Shown here one piece after another: positions 1-10,375 of a stretch of 26,404 nt of DNA. The notes under the pieces are model-generated. The model saw nothing but the letters and a program-made list of their open reading frames with translations. It was not told the DNA's origin and did not search any database. Positions within the stretch are counted from its first letter, which is position 1. Each line of letters starts with the position of its first letter. The DNA lies in contig JAMYHX010000549.1 in assembly GCA_025529335.1 (NCBI GenBank), positions 1 through 26,404 of the forward strand, read 5' to 3'. Source of the DNA: Rhizopus sp. PT2906 (taxonomy: Eukaryota; Mucoromycota; Mucoromycetes; Mucorales; Rhizopodaceae). The translations under genes were made by a program, and so were the position numbers.

Positions 1-595
1 GTTCATTCTGTTTGTCGATAAAGATGTATTCTATCGGTATTCTCTGTGTCTTTATGTCGTTCATCAAAAAAAAAAAGCGAAAAAAAAGGAAAATAGATAT
101 AAAAAAAAAAAAAAAAGATGGAGAGGAGTCTATTTCTTATCAAGGATTAGAGATAAGGACCGAGGACACACAAGATTACAGGCACTATGAGTGTGTGACC
201 GTCCATTCATCACAAAACGGTTCCCTCCCCTCCTCCCCCTTTTCTCTCTCTCTTGTTCATCTTTAAAATGATATATGTGTATTATGAGTTAATATGAACA
301 AATATGTATCCTATCATTCTCCATTGTTTAGAGTTAAAATATAATAAAATTACTGTATTTATTAATAAAAAAAAAAGAGTACATATGAATATCCAAGTCT
401 CTAAAAGAGAATACTTTGTGTTGTCATTTATATAAATGTCTCTTAAATTGTATTAAATGGTTAAACAAGCTCATATGTCAATGGGAAAATTAAGTAAAAA
501 AAGTCGTCACAGCTGATTACGAAGAAATACAAAAGTGTGTGTGGAGAGAGAGAGAGTGAATGACTCGTGATTATTCTTTTTTTTTTTTTTAAATC
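1..595. other. intergenic DNA upstream of RPB6
   Basis: No gene is supported here. A + strand open frame at 12-266 is mostly Lys-rich translation of A-runs and looks like chance. The stretch has poly-A runs near 67-117 and 369-376, a short GA run near 545-555, and a T-run at about 578-590 directly before the RPB6 start. The left part may be the 3' flank of a gene outside the window; the right part presumably holds the RPB6 promoter. I saw no clear TATA box. Confidence 0.5.
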
Positions 596-1232
596 ATGGA
601 TTACGATGACGATGATGTTCAAGACTATCAAGAGTAAATAATAATAATAATAATAAATAACATAAGCATGTACTTATTCTTTACAAATAGTTATGAGCCA
701 TTTGTAGAAGAAGAGGTATATACAAATAAAAAGAGAGTAGAGTGTATACATTGACATGGATTAGCCCTATGATGAATTACCTGTAGAAGAACCTGCTCTT
801 TATGATGAAGAATTACAAACAACAACAAATAATGGAGACATACCTACAGAACCTATGACAGATCGTATAGATATTTTAAATGATGTCATGTCAGGAGGAA
901 ACATTAGACAAAGAGAACAATTACCAGATCCAAATGAAAGAACAGAACGTTTGACAACACCTTATATGACTAAATATGAAAGAGCAAGAGTATTAGGAAC
1001 AAGAGCCTTACAGATTAGGTATGTACAACCTCTTTTCTTTCTCTCTCTTTCTCTCCATACTCATTTTATTAGCTTAAACGCGCCTGTGATGGTCGAATTG
1101 AATGGAGAAACAGACGCATTGGCTATTGCTAATCGAGAATTAAGAGAAAAGAGACTTCCGTTGACCATTCGTCGCTATATGCCAGATGGTACTTATGAAG
1201 ACTGGAAAGTCAGAGATTTGATCGTCGATTAA
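596..1232 (+). CDS. RPB6: DNA-directed RNA polymerases I, II and III subunit RPABC2 (Rpb6), 4 exons
   Basis: Rpb6 is a small subunit shared by all three nuclear RNA polymerases; it sits near the clamp base and helps assembly. Exons that join in frame: 596-633, 691-715, 765-1018, 1073-1232, giving 158 residues, normal for the family. Introns are 49-57 nt with GT-AG ends. The N-terminus (MDYDDDDVQDYQ) is acidic as expected. The C-terminal core reads through TPYMTKYERARVLGTRAL, then APVMVELNGETD, then LPLTIRRYMPDGTYEDW, all signature Rpb6 stretches. Exon 2 is a 25-nt microexon. The start at 596 is the only ATG giving the acidic N-terminus. Intron 1 contains an AAT/TAA microsatellite (about 635-660). 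Family identity is very secure; exact exon ends are inferred from splice consensus. Confidence 0.95.
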
Positions 1233-1689
1233 TGATAAATAAAAATGCCATGTGTTGAGTTTACACAAACTAAAAAAAATCGGAATTTCAATTGACTCGG
1301 GAGACACTTTTTTTTCCAAAGCGGTGTTTTGATCATGAACCTTCTTTTTTCTTTAAGAGAGAAAAAAAAAAAAAAAAAACTCAACTGTTGCTATTCCATC
1401 TTTCATCTACACATTAGCCTCATTTTAACTTTAAGGAAATCACAATAACAAGTCAACAGAACAACAAGGTAAATATCTAGACTGAGTATAGTTTTTTTTA
1501 TTACGTGTATTTGAAAAAAAAAAATAAAACAAAGGGAAAGGAGGGTGTGAGTATAAGAAGGGTGTAAATGTGTGTGTGTATGAATATTAAATAGATAGGA
1601 GTTTCTATTTGGGGGAGGGGGAGTAAAAATAAAATAATTTCTCTTAAAAAAGGTTCTAAGACACTATTGTTAGTTTTCATAAATACACG
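1233..1689. other. intergenic DNA between RPB6 and the SSN6-like gene
   Basis: About 460 nt with several poly-A/poly-T runs (1303-1316, 1364-1379, 1490-1499) and a G-rich patch near 1610-1622. It should hold the RPB6 polyadenylation site and the promoter of the downstream corepressor gene. A short - strand open frame at 1501-1713 has no recognisable content and overlaps the next gene's start. Confidence 0.45.
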
Positions 1690-3583
1690 ATGGCAGCAAC
1701 TGTACCACCGCAACAGATTACAGCTGCTCAGAAATTAGCACAAGTGAATGAACAAACTTGGTTAACTATGGGTAATTACAAATAGAGTAAACCGTTTATA
1801 TTGGTTATTCATTATATGCGTGTTTTTTATTTATATAGGCAATCTAGCTGAAATGATGACTGATTATGACAAGGCTATGAATTGTTATGAATCCGCACTA
1901 AGACACAATCCCTACTCAGTTGTCGCTCTCTCTCAGATCGCGTCATTATGTAGAGGACGTGAACAGTTTGGAAGAGTAAAGTGTGTGTGTGTGCGTGTGT
2001 ATATAATGTGTTCACATTTATTATTTATTTAGGCCGTAGAATATTTTAAACGTATCCTTGCCATTCAAGAAAATAATGGTGAAACTTGGGCCGCTTTAGG
2101 ACACTGTTACTTAATGATGGATAACTTACAAGAAGCTTATCAAGCCTATCAACAAGCCCTCTATCATCTTTCAAATCCAAAGGTAAAACATTCAGATATA
2201 GCATCCTAAAACTGACAACATCCCCTATTTATTTAGGATCCTAAACTTTGGTATGGTATCGGTATCTTGTATGATCGTTATGGTTCATTAGAACACGCAG
2301 AAGAAGCCTTTTCAGCTGTGATGAAAATGGATCCAAAGTTTGAAAAGGCAAATGAGATTTACTTTAGATTAGGAATCATATACAAGCAACAACAGAAATA
2401 TGACCTTTCACTTCAAGTAAGGTTCTCTTATCTCTCAAAAGTTCTATATCTAATATTAAAGTTATAGTGTTTCCGTTATATCCTTCACAACCCACCGAGA
2501 CCTTTGACAGAATCTGACATCTGGTTCCAAACGGGTCATGTCTATGAACAACAAAAGGAGGTAATGTATACTGGATTAAATAATTATTCATTCACTAAAC
2601 CCTCCTAGTATGAACATGCCAAGGAAGCTTACGAGCGTGTGTTGGCCGAAAATCCCGATCACGCTAAAGTGCTTCAACAATTAGGCTGGCTCTACCATCA
2701 GCAAAATACGTCATTCTGCAATCAAACACTCGCCATCCAATTCCTAACCCGCTCTCTTAAATCAGATAGCAATGATGCCCAATCCTGGTATCTTCTCGGT
2801 AGATGCTACATGGCCGAACAAAACTATAACAAGGCATATGAAGCATATCAACAGGCCGTCTATCGTGATGCACGCAATCCTACATTCTGGTGTTCTATCG
2901 GTGTCTTGTATTATCAAATCAATCAATACCGCGATGCATTGGATGCCTATAGTCGAGCTATTCGTTTAAATCCTTATATTAGCGAAGTATGGTACGACTT
3001 GGGTACACTGTATGAATCCTGCAACAATCAAATTCAAGATGCTCTCGATGCTTATCAACGTGCTGCTGAGCTCGACCCAACGAACCCTCACATCAAACAA
3101 AGACTAGAACTACTGCGAAAGTCACAAAATACTCAAACTTCTCAATCGTAAGTCATTATCCATATACAGTTAGGCTTGTTTTCTAAATTTGTCTTTTCTA
3201 GTACTCCTGGTAATGCACCAGTTCCACAAGATGTGAGCAATCCTAGTCAGTATCAAAGCGGACATACCACTCAACCACTCAATGGCGTATCCTATAGCCA
3301 ATCTGCACCCACAGGCCCTCCTTCAAGCATGTCTGCTTATCATACCGCCAGTGGTGCTCCTTCTTCTAATCCTTCCCAACGCCATCCTGAAGAAAGAGTG
3401 GCAACGCCTCAATTACCTGTCGTCAGTGTAAGTTTGATATTTTTGCCATTGTTTCAAGTTTTCTCACTTTATATATATATATACTTTCTATAGCATGGCA
3501 TGAGTTCTCACGAAAGCGGCCCAGCTAGAGACCTTCCTATGCCTGGTCACCCACCACAGCCAATGACAGTCCAACAACAGCAA

Positions 3584-3615
<32 letters not shown>

Positions 3616-4477
3616 ACAGCATCAACAACAACAACAACAACAACAAATGGGCGTTAATCGTCGATCTTCTGGACCTTATGGACAATATCCTGCACATGTT
3701 GCACGTGAAGATGTTCGCATTGCTGATATTGGCGGCGGCCGTGCACCCACTCCATCCGATAGATCTCAAATGAACCCCATTTTGTCCGAACAACAACAAC
3801 AACAACAGCAACAGCAACATGGCAACTTGCCACCTATGTCGATGCGATACAAAGAAGATATGGCGCGTTCACCCAATTTACCTCACACCTCGCGTCCATC
3901 CTCCCGCAGCTCGCATCCAGTGACGCCACAACAGGCTCAAACTTATGACCATCGACTTTCACCACCCATTGAAAACTATCGCTACGAACAACAACCATTG
4001 CGTTCACCTGCTCAAAGACCGATGGAAGCAGTCGATACACATGAAAAGAGTCATGAAGAAGATGAAAAGAGGAAGCGAACGCCATTTAGACAATCGAATG
4101 TAGATGAAGATTATGATGAGAGCGCAGCTGATGCACTCTTGAGTATGGGAAACCCTCAGCTCGGGCAAAAACGAAGCTTACAGCATGAACATGAAGACAA
4201 TAAAAAGCCTAGGTCAATGCCTGAAGCCAGCCATTCACCAAAGGAAGAGAAAAAGGAAGAACCTGTCCATGTTGGCCCAGAGGAAAAGAAGGAAGAAAAG
4301 AAGGAGGAAGAAGAACCTGAAGAAGGTGAAGTGGATGAAAAGGAAGAAGGCGAAGTGAAAAAGGAAGATGAATTAGAAAAAGAGAAGGAAACTCCTGCTG
4401 AGGCACCTGCCAATGTATCAACACAGAATAATATTAAGGAAGAAGGATTAGCTAATGAAACTGCAGGATCAGCATAA
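1690..4477 (+). CDS. SSN6: Ssn6/Cyc8-like general transcriptional corepressor (TPR, poly-Q), 8 exons
   Basis: Cyc8/Ssn6 forms the nuclear Tup1-Cyc8 corepressor complex, in which TPRs contact Tup1 and DNA-bound repressors. Exons joining in frame: 1690-1771, 1839-1975, 2033-2182, 2237-2416, 2468-2560, 2609-3147, 3202-3427, 3494-4477 (796 residues). Residues about 20-440 are tandem TPRs, e.g. WAALGHCYLMMDNLQEAYQAY, WYGIGILYDRYGSLEHAEEAF and WYLLGRCYMAEQNYNKAYEAY, matching the Ssn6 TPR array closely. The C-terminal half is low complexity: a Pro/Ser-rich linker, poly-Q tracts starting near residues 496 and 570 (CAA/CAG mixed), and a Glu/Lys-rich tail. The start MAATVPPQQ lies just before the first TPR helix. 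A possible AATAAA signal is at about 4502. Identity is firm; the poly-Q length may vary between strains. Confidence 0.95.
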
Positions 4478-4537
4478 AGTTTTATATTTTTTGGCAGCTA
4501 AAATAAACCTTTTTTTTTAAAAAAAAAAATCATGTGT

Positions 4538-4567
4538 GTACATCTTTATTAAAATAAAGAGATGTAC
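4538..4567. terminator. palindromic bidirectional polyadenylation site between convergent genes
   Basis: Between the SSN6-like stop (4477) and the tetraspanin stop (4567-4569) lies GTACATC (4538-4544) with its perfect inverse GATGTAC (4561-4567). Between the arms, TTTATT (4545-4550) reads AATAAA on the - strand, and AATAAA (4553-4558) reads on the + strand. The arrangement offers a poly(A) signal to each gene in about 30 nt. The sequence is seen directly; the shared-terminator role is inferred. Confidence 0.5.
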
Positions 4568-5780
4568 TAAATATGTCTTTGTTGTAAGCCATCTTTATAC
4601 AAATTAAGTGAACTTCCTGTTGGCGTACCAGCCACAATGCCTTGATAGTCCAGACGGTAAATCTTGGGAGGAAGACCTTTACCGAATTTACGATTGATAT
4701 GATTAGAACAAAGAAGTCCACAAAACATGACAAATAAATGAACAGGTATCATCGAAAACGCCACGATCCAAGTAATGTTGAGAGCTTCTCTAGTAAATGT
4801 TTGATACTTGAATTTGCAGCCAGGTAACAGTGTACGAGGGAAACATTTGTTTGATCTTTCATGATAGTCTGAGAATGATTTATAACCACAGCAGTGAAGC
4901 TATTGTTTTTAAGTTAGAATCATAATACATACATACATATATATATATATTATACTTGCATTAGCCTGAATACGAGCTCTTCCATCTGAATCCAATAGAT
5001 AGTGCCATTGGTATGATAATTTGCCTTCCAGATTCCATTTATTCTTACGGTAAGCGGTGTATCCGATAGCAGCAATCATACCAAAACATGGCCATAATAA
5101 TAGATTGTAAAATGTCAAAATGGCTCTATTATTCAACATGATGCCAGTGTAACCAAGAAGGGATGTGAATAAACAAATAGTACCTGTTGCAAGAATCACT
5201 ATTTATAAAGATTAATTATGCATTTTTTTTTAGATTTCATATGTTTACAATTAAGAATCAATCTTTCGCCAACAATGACAACGTCCGCACGTAAATAAAC
5301 TATTGAAGGGGGAGGGTTGATCTCCTATTCATCTTGCTTTTTTTTTTTCATTTTCATTTTCTTACATTTAAAAAATGTTAATAGAGCTAGTAAAAGTGTG
5401 CCGAGACCATAACAGAACAGCTACAAAAAAAAGATGTGAGTTATGTTTATTATTATGATGATGATGATTACCAGTGTATTAGAAAACAGTAACCACCATT
5501 TATGTTTAGACCATCTTTGTTTCTTTTTAACAGAAGGATTCGGGAACTGTCTTTTCACCACATGAAGACTGGTTGTATCTACTGAAGTACGAGATCCTAA
5601 AGATTGCCTTGATTCTGATTTCATCCATGGTAATATGGGTTCTGGTAAGTCGTTATTCACGACGGATTCATATGAATCATATTGTCTAGGATTGGGTCTT
5701 ATATCATGTAAGCTGACTGATGAACTTGCATGGCTTGTTTGATGAATATATCCTTTATTCGATAAAAATGTTGGGTTCAT
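4567..5780 (-). CDS. tetraspanin family membrane protein, 4 exons
   Basis: Tetraspanins organise membrane microdomains. Exons on the - strand: 5780-5472, 5420-5366, 5198-4960, 4899-4567 (311 residues). A roughly 90-residue Ser/Pro-rich cytosolic N-tail ends in a basic stretch (KKKQRWSKHKWW). Then come four hydrophobic segments: TM1 about 94-120, TM2 about 122-145, TM3 about 150-172, TM4 about 243-266. The large extracellular loop lies between TM3 and TM4 and carries the hallmark CCG motif (LHCCGYKSF, residues about 202-210), with further Cys in KCFP and PGCKF. That Cys pattern with four TMs is diagnostic. Intron 3 needs a GC donor (listed separately). The 167-nt intron 2 is longer than its neighbours and could hide a small exon. 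The gene converges on the SSN6-like gene. No subclass is assigned. Confidence 0.85.
4900..4959 (-). other. GC-AG intron in the tetraspanin gene
   Basis: On the - strand the exon ends CAG GCT AAT and is followed by GCAAGT, the consensus donor of GC-AG introns. The intron ends ACAATAG at 4900. Splicing there gives RIQAN joined to LHCCGYKS, keeping frame and the conserved CCG motif. The nearby GT (GTATAAT, one codon downstream) would shift the frame and lose CCG. Length is 60 nt. Confidence 0.7.
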
Positions 5781-6446
5781 TTATAAAAAAAGAAGAAAGA
5801 GAAGAGAGAGAGAGAGAGAGAAAAAAAAAGAAAAGTATCTAAAAATAACATATAATTCAACCTCCTCTGTCTTTCTTTCTCTGCCACTCGCTTTATCTCA
5901 CAAACGCGCAGACACACATACACACACTTTGTCTCTTATTACTATCTTTGCTCAGATTGTCTGACTGTCTAATTTTTTTTTATTTTTTCATCCAGGTACA
6001 ACAGTGCTAAATATAGTAACTGTAGGAGAAAATAGAAAGAGAGGGGGGTACGATTACCATGATTAAGACAATTTCATTGCTCGTGAGCCTAATCATGGCC
6101 ATTGATTGGTTGGTATAGATCCCTCTATGTGATTCGGCTGAGTTTTGATGCCACTCTTGTAGATGCCGTTTAAGCCTAATTGGACACCTCGTTTTTACAC
6201 AAATGGACGATACAAAGATACGATCATTAAAATAGCTATCAAATATGACAGGGAAGTAGTTTTTATAATTGAACTGTATGACACAAAATAAATAGATAAG
6301 TTGGAGGGTGCACAAGAGTCATTCAACACAGCAATCTTCATCTCTTCTTTCTTCTTTTTGATATGTGTGTTTATTTTCCTGAAATAATCAATTACATTAT
6401 TGGTTTTTGACTATAAATTTGGGGATAGCTTTTCTACTTTATATTC
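5781..6446. other. intergenic DNA with an unexplained 102-codon open frame
   Basis: This stretch holds the tetraspanin promoter side (a GA microsatellite at about 5795-5832, C/T-rich runs) and the downstream flank of the transposase relic. A - strand open frame at 6315-6007 encodes a peptide with CPIRLKRHLQEWHQNSAES in the middle. Its composition is protein-like there, but the ends are low-complexity or hydrophobic and no family is recognised. It could be a leftover exon or part of the neighbouring element. No terminal inverted repeat was visible by eye. Confidence 0.35.
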
Positions 6447-7950
6447 TCAGAGCATTGGCTCAAGAGCCAGACATCTATCGAAAAACGAATACGAATGGTT
6501 TATCCAATTTTACACAGTCATCAACAGATATGGTTTTGGCTGATTCAATGATTCTAGCACTCAGATTATCATCTACATACAGTCAGGTAATCTCTCCCTA
6601 ATGTCCATCCTTGACTTTGGACCAGAACAACCCAATAGGGTTCAAAAATAGTAAGGTGGCAAGCACCTGGCCTTATATCCGCACGATTCGATCAGACTTT
6701 AAACCTCAGTAACTTTATGAATAATAGCGTTGTTCATAACAAGATGACGCCCCTTCATATCAAATTGATCCAAAGCATCCATGACACCAACCAAAAACTC
6801 CAGAAAATGTTCACTACAAGTACCAACTCTAGCGTTTACCTCAAGATCTTCAGCCATTTCCTCTTTTTCTCTTCTACATACCGTTCGCTCTTTTCTAAAC
6901 AGCTTTGGCTTACGAAAGGAGAGATCAATCACTCCTTTTTTCACAAATGGCACCAATTACTGATACCGTGATGCCTCTGTTTGCAGGAATTATCGCTTTA
7001 GCAGGCACTCCTGTCTTCGATCTATCGAAATTTCTACGAATATGCATGTTAAAACCTGCCTCATCAATGAAAATACGGTTTCCATGCCCGTTCATGATTT
7101 CGCCATCTTTCCATTCAAGAAACTTATCTCTACGTAGCGTAAGATAACTAAGAGCCGTTCTAGAAGACACAATTGGTTCTAGTTTCTTAAGAGTTAAAGA
7201 GGCATGTAAGATGGGGTATCTATGAAGAACTGATAATGTAATCGAACTAATTCGTGAAAATTTTCAAGCAACGCATCTCTTGTCTGCCTAAGTACAGCTT
7301 GCGGAGTCTTACCATAAACACTCGCACAGAAAATCGGTATGATTCGGCTCAAGTTTTCTCTCCTAACTTACTCGTTGCTTCCTACCACCGGACAAGCGTT
7401 TCTCATCATCTTCCCTGTAAACCTTTACATAATGTTGAGCTATTCACTCAACAATTCCAACAATTGCCCCTGTTTTTCTTACAGAATGGCCCTACTCTAT
7501 AACAAGATCAAGAAGCTCTTGTACTTGTTCAGGTAAATAGGATCTATACGCTCCTCGAACCTTTGCTGAGGCTTTCTTCTTGCGTTGCTTCAATCCATTC
7601 TCAATTTCTACAATGATCTGAGCTTCTGCTTCTGGTTGATTGTTCTCCAGGATCTGGCGATATACCTGATAGCTCTTCAAATTCAAAGGCTTCTTCACTT
7701 TTGGTTCAGGCAACCTCTCATTTGTACCTGGTTCTTTCCAGTGATGCCATTCAAATTCTGTAGCTTCGTACAAATCTTTTGTATTCTCAACTTTCATGGG
7801 TTCGTACTCAGGAATGTCGTCCAAGGCATTGAAACAGTGCATGTACTCATCTGGTACGTCATAAGTATCAACCCTCTCACAATGGTTCTCACTATGCCTC
7901 TCACTATGCCTCTCATTATGGCTCTTCACACGATTAATAAATAGAAGCAT
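6447..7950 (-). pseudogene. Tc1/mariner-like (IS630-type, DDE_3) transposase relic
   Basis: Read on the - strand, fragments in shifting frames follow transposase order. The N-terminal part (7950-7492) includes a helix-turn-helix-like stretch after YLPEQVQELLDLV. Next comes a core with IFIDEAGFNMHIRR (first catalytic Asp at 7065-7063), then GRHLVMNNAIIHKV, then LNPIGLFWSKVKDG (about 6642-6601), then a tail with SARIIESAKTISVDD and HSYSFFDRCLALEP ending at 6447. In related enzymes the second motif is usually MDNA and the third NPIE. Here they read MNNA (6734-6732) and NPIG (6633-6631), so two of the three catalytic acids are changed. There are several frameshifts and in-frame stops. No intact transposase can be made; terminal inverted repeats were not found. 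Confidence 0.8.
7873..7925. repeat. imperfect 12-nt tandem repeat inside the transposase relic
   Basis: About four imperfect copies of a unit like TCTCACTATGCC occur in a row. On the - strand they encode repeated H-(S/N)-E-R residues (HNERHSERHSENHCER). Because the unit is a multiple of three, it probably expanded while the frame was still open, or drifted neutrally. Confidence 0.6.
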
Positions 7951-9188
7951 CCTAACATGAGCAGAATCATTGACAGTGCCCTTTCATACTTTTTTGGGAC
8001 TTACTCTTAGACTCCAAATACTGAAAGGCCATTAGACTTGTTTTGATTACTTGTAACCAATTTATTTAACATATCTTTCATCACCTTTGACAGCTTTATC
8101 CCCCTTTCTTCGATTGCCTTAGTGTTTAGGTTATGAGCAGCAGTTTCACAAATATCTTAGATCCAATTACTCTATCAATATTTCTTCTTCTAGTACTTGC
8201 AGCATTTGCTGCTTTGTCACTACGAAATAATAAAATCAATATACAGTTGTTTATACCGATCTTTTTGTTTTATTTACCAAATAACTGTAGCGTTTTTATA
8301 TCATCGAATATGGTAAAAGCTTTTCATTATGTAATGCCAAACTAAACATGACTTTATGAAGCTACCATTTTGAATTGTTTATCTTTAAGAAGAAGAAGGG
8401 ATAAAAAGAAATGTTGTTATTTATTCTAGTTTTATGTTATCAGTTTGATCAACAAAGACCACTTAGCTCATGTGTAATTATGATGACATCGTACTTTATA
8501 TCAGAGAGCATGAACTGGACAGCCTTAGGTTAGGTCGAATTTGGTAGTGTGAAGGTGAAGTGACAACGTAGATAGTGGCCGTAGCATTAGCCTATTTTGA
8601 GTGCACCAAGTATTTGCCTCTCTTTCTTGAGAGATAAATTCATATTCTACATCAAGAAATATGGAAAGACATCTGTTCCTGAACAAGATTAACGTGACGC
8701 TGCACTTCCAAAAGGCTTGTTGACAACATCACAGGTAGCGCTTGTAACATTAACCCTCTCGTGGATTTCCTCGTGCGCGTAGTGTATACCCTACTTTAAT
8801 TGATGCGAATCACAGCTGAAGCAACAAACGTATCAAGCGCGCATAATAATGAGTATCCGTTAGCTGGACGAAATGACTTTGCATCTCGTGGATGGACTGG
8901 GATTTGACAAGAGGGGAAACGTCATGTGTACCGCCTTTGCTAATCAATAAAGAAATAGACATTGGATCCTTAAGTAAGATAGCAAACTGAATTCAAAAAG
9001 CAATGTCTCATTCCGATCAGTTTTTATCTGCCCCTGCTTTGTCTATTTCTGTGTATTATTTGGTTGAATTAAAAGCTATTTGACTAAATAAGCTCTATTA
9101 TGATCCAAAGAGAGAAAGAGAGAGAGAGATTTATATTTTATACAAAAGTGTCATTGTAACTATAAAGTGCAATTAAAATAAGCTACAT
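7951..9188. other. gene-poor stretch between transposase relic and EI24 gene
   Basis: About 1.2 kb. A + strand open frame at 8133-8345 (70 residues, starting MSSSFTNILDPITLSIFLLL) has one hydrophobic segment but no recognised family, and I do not call it a gene. The rest (8350-9180) has stops in all frames and slightly higher GC in 8560-8900. A GA run lies at 9110-9128, near the 3' end of the EI24 gene. It may include the far flank of the decayed transposon. Confidence 0.4.
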
Positions 9189-10170
9189 CTAAACCAGAGA
9201 ACCATACCCATTCTTTAATCCGGGATGTCCCACAACGAGTGCTTCTGTAGATGCATTCCCAGCACTATTTTGACGTCTGATAATATCTCGTTCGTTCTTT
9301 TCATACTTATCTCCAACGTATAACGCTGCTCCAACCACGTTTGTCCACATGAAGAGTAAGTTAAATAAAGGTATCAACTCCAATGCGACAGCTACAGTTC
9401 CGAATTGACAATAGGCTGATCTATGTTGCCAAGCATACTTTCTTGATTCACTCACGCTTAGTCCACGAAACTCCAAGTCATAGTGAATATGATGGCCCCA
9501 GCTACATACACAATGTTATTAATACAAAGTAACGAAAGAAAAAGATATCAAGTTACCATGCAACCCAGCCATTAATATAGCAAGCGACAAATGTACCTAC
9601 AACAGGCACTAAATGTAACGGAGATGTAATAATTAATATCAGAATCTATCAAAAACCGTTAACCTTTTTTTTTGCTTTTTTTTTTTTTTTGCTTTATATT
9701 ACCTGAGCCAAGAGAAGTAACCAGACCAAAGCTAAGCCTGAAGAAATTCCTCGACAGCAAAGACGAAGCCCAGAGACAGGGACACGAGTTGCAAACATCC
9801 TATCAAGTCCCCTTGCTTTTAGAGTTGCATCAAATAAGGCATCTTGATAAATGGGCAACACAATTGCAAAAAAGAGTAAATCAAGCACTGCCGATTCAAG
9901 CAAAACAAAAATGACAGACACTATCCAAGCAAGCCAAACTGGACAATGAGCGTTGATGAGAGCATGAGCTTGAAGGGGTAAAAGGTATACAAATGAGAAT
10001 ATGAGTGAAATGAGTCCAAAGACAAGTGTGAGTAAAAATGGACAAATCGTTTTGATCCACAGCTAAAAGAGAGTTGATAAGAAAGTCCATTTTTTCTTTC
10101 TTGAACTTACTTGAGGATGACCAACAAAATAAACAATGCCTGCTACGGGATAAGCATAAGGCGGGGCCAT
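9189..10170 (-). CDS. EI24-domain multi-pass membrane protein (RRT8/LDS-like), 4 exons
   Basis: Exons on the - strand: 10170-10111, 10062-9703, 9645-9557, 9501-9189, giving 273 residues in frame with GT-AG introns. The protein has about five or six hydrophobic segments, including LWIKTICPFLLTLVFGLISL near the start and TSPLHLVPVVGTFVACYING in the middle. The C-terminal stretch WGHHIHYDLEFRGLS, then CQFGTVAVALELIPLFNLLF, then TNVVGAALY matches the EI24/CysZ-like fold and the fungal Rrt8/Lds proteins linked to lipid droplets and the spore wall in yeast. Family assignment is from remembered motif similarity; substrate and location are not shown by the sequence. It lies 205 nt downstream of the PUF gene on the same strand. 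Intron 2 contains a long A/T homopolymer. Confidence 0.75.
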
Positions 10171-10375
10171 GATATAAACAAGAAAGAGAAAAAAGAAGGG
10201 AGAAAAGGTTTATTGTTTGAGAGTTATTTTTTAAGCCAATTTTCTTTTTTTAGATAAAATAAACTTTATCAAAAAGTGTGCATATACATGGTTTATTGTT
10301 AAAGTGCATGATGAATACATTGGAAATATTAAGAGGGGATGTTAGACCGTATTGGTGATTGTAGTGGTATCAAGA

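Noticed and set aside
12..266. + strand 84-codon open frame at the left edge
   Set aside because: It is mostly Lys from A-runs, with no recognisable protein content and no splice partners.
3488..3820. - strand open frame rich in Leu, 110 codons
   Set aside because: It is the antisense of the CAA/CAG poly-Q tract of the SSN6-like gene.
4156..4424. - strand Ser/Phe-rich and Leu/Pro-rich open frames
   Set aside because: They are antisense shadows of the Glu/Lys-rich tail of the SSN6-like gene.
8133..8345. 70-codon + strand open frame with one hydrophobic segment
   Set aside because: Short, no family, lies in decayed DNA; not enough to call a gene.
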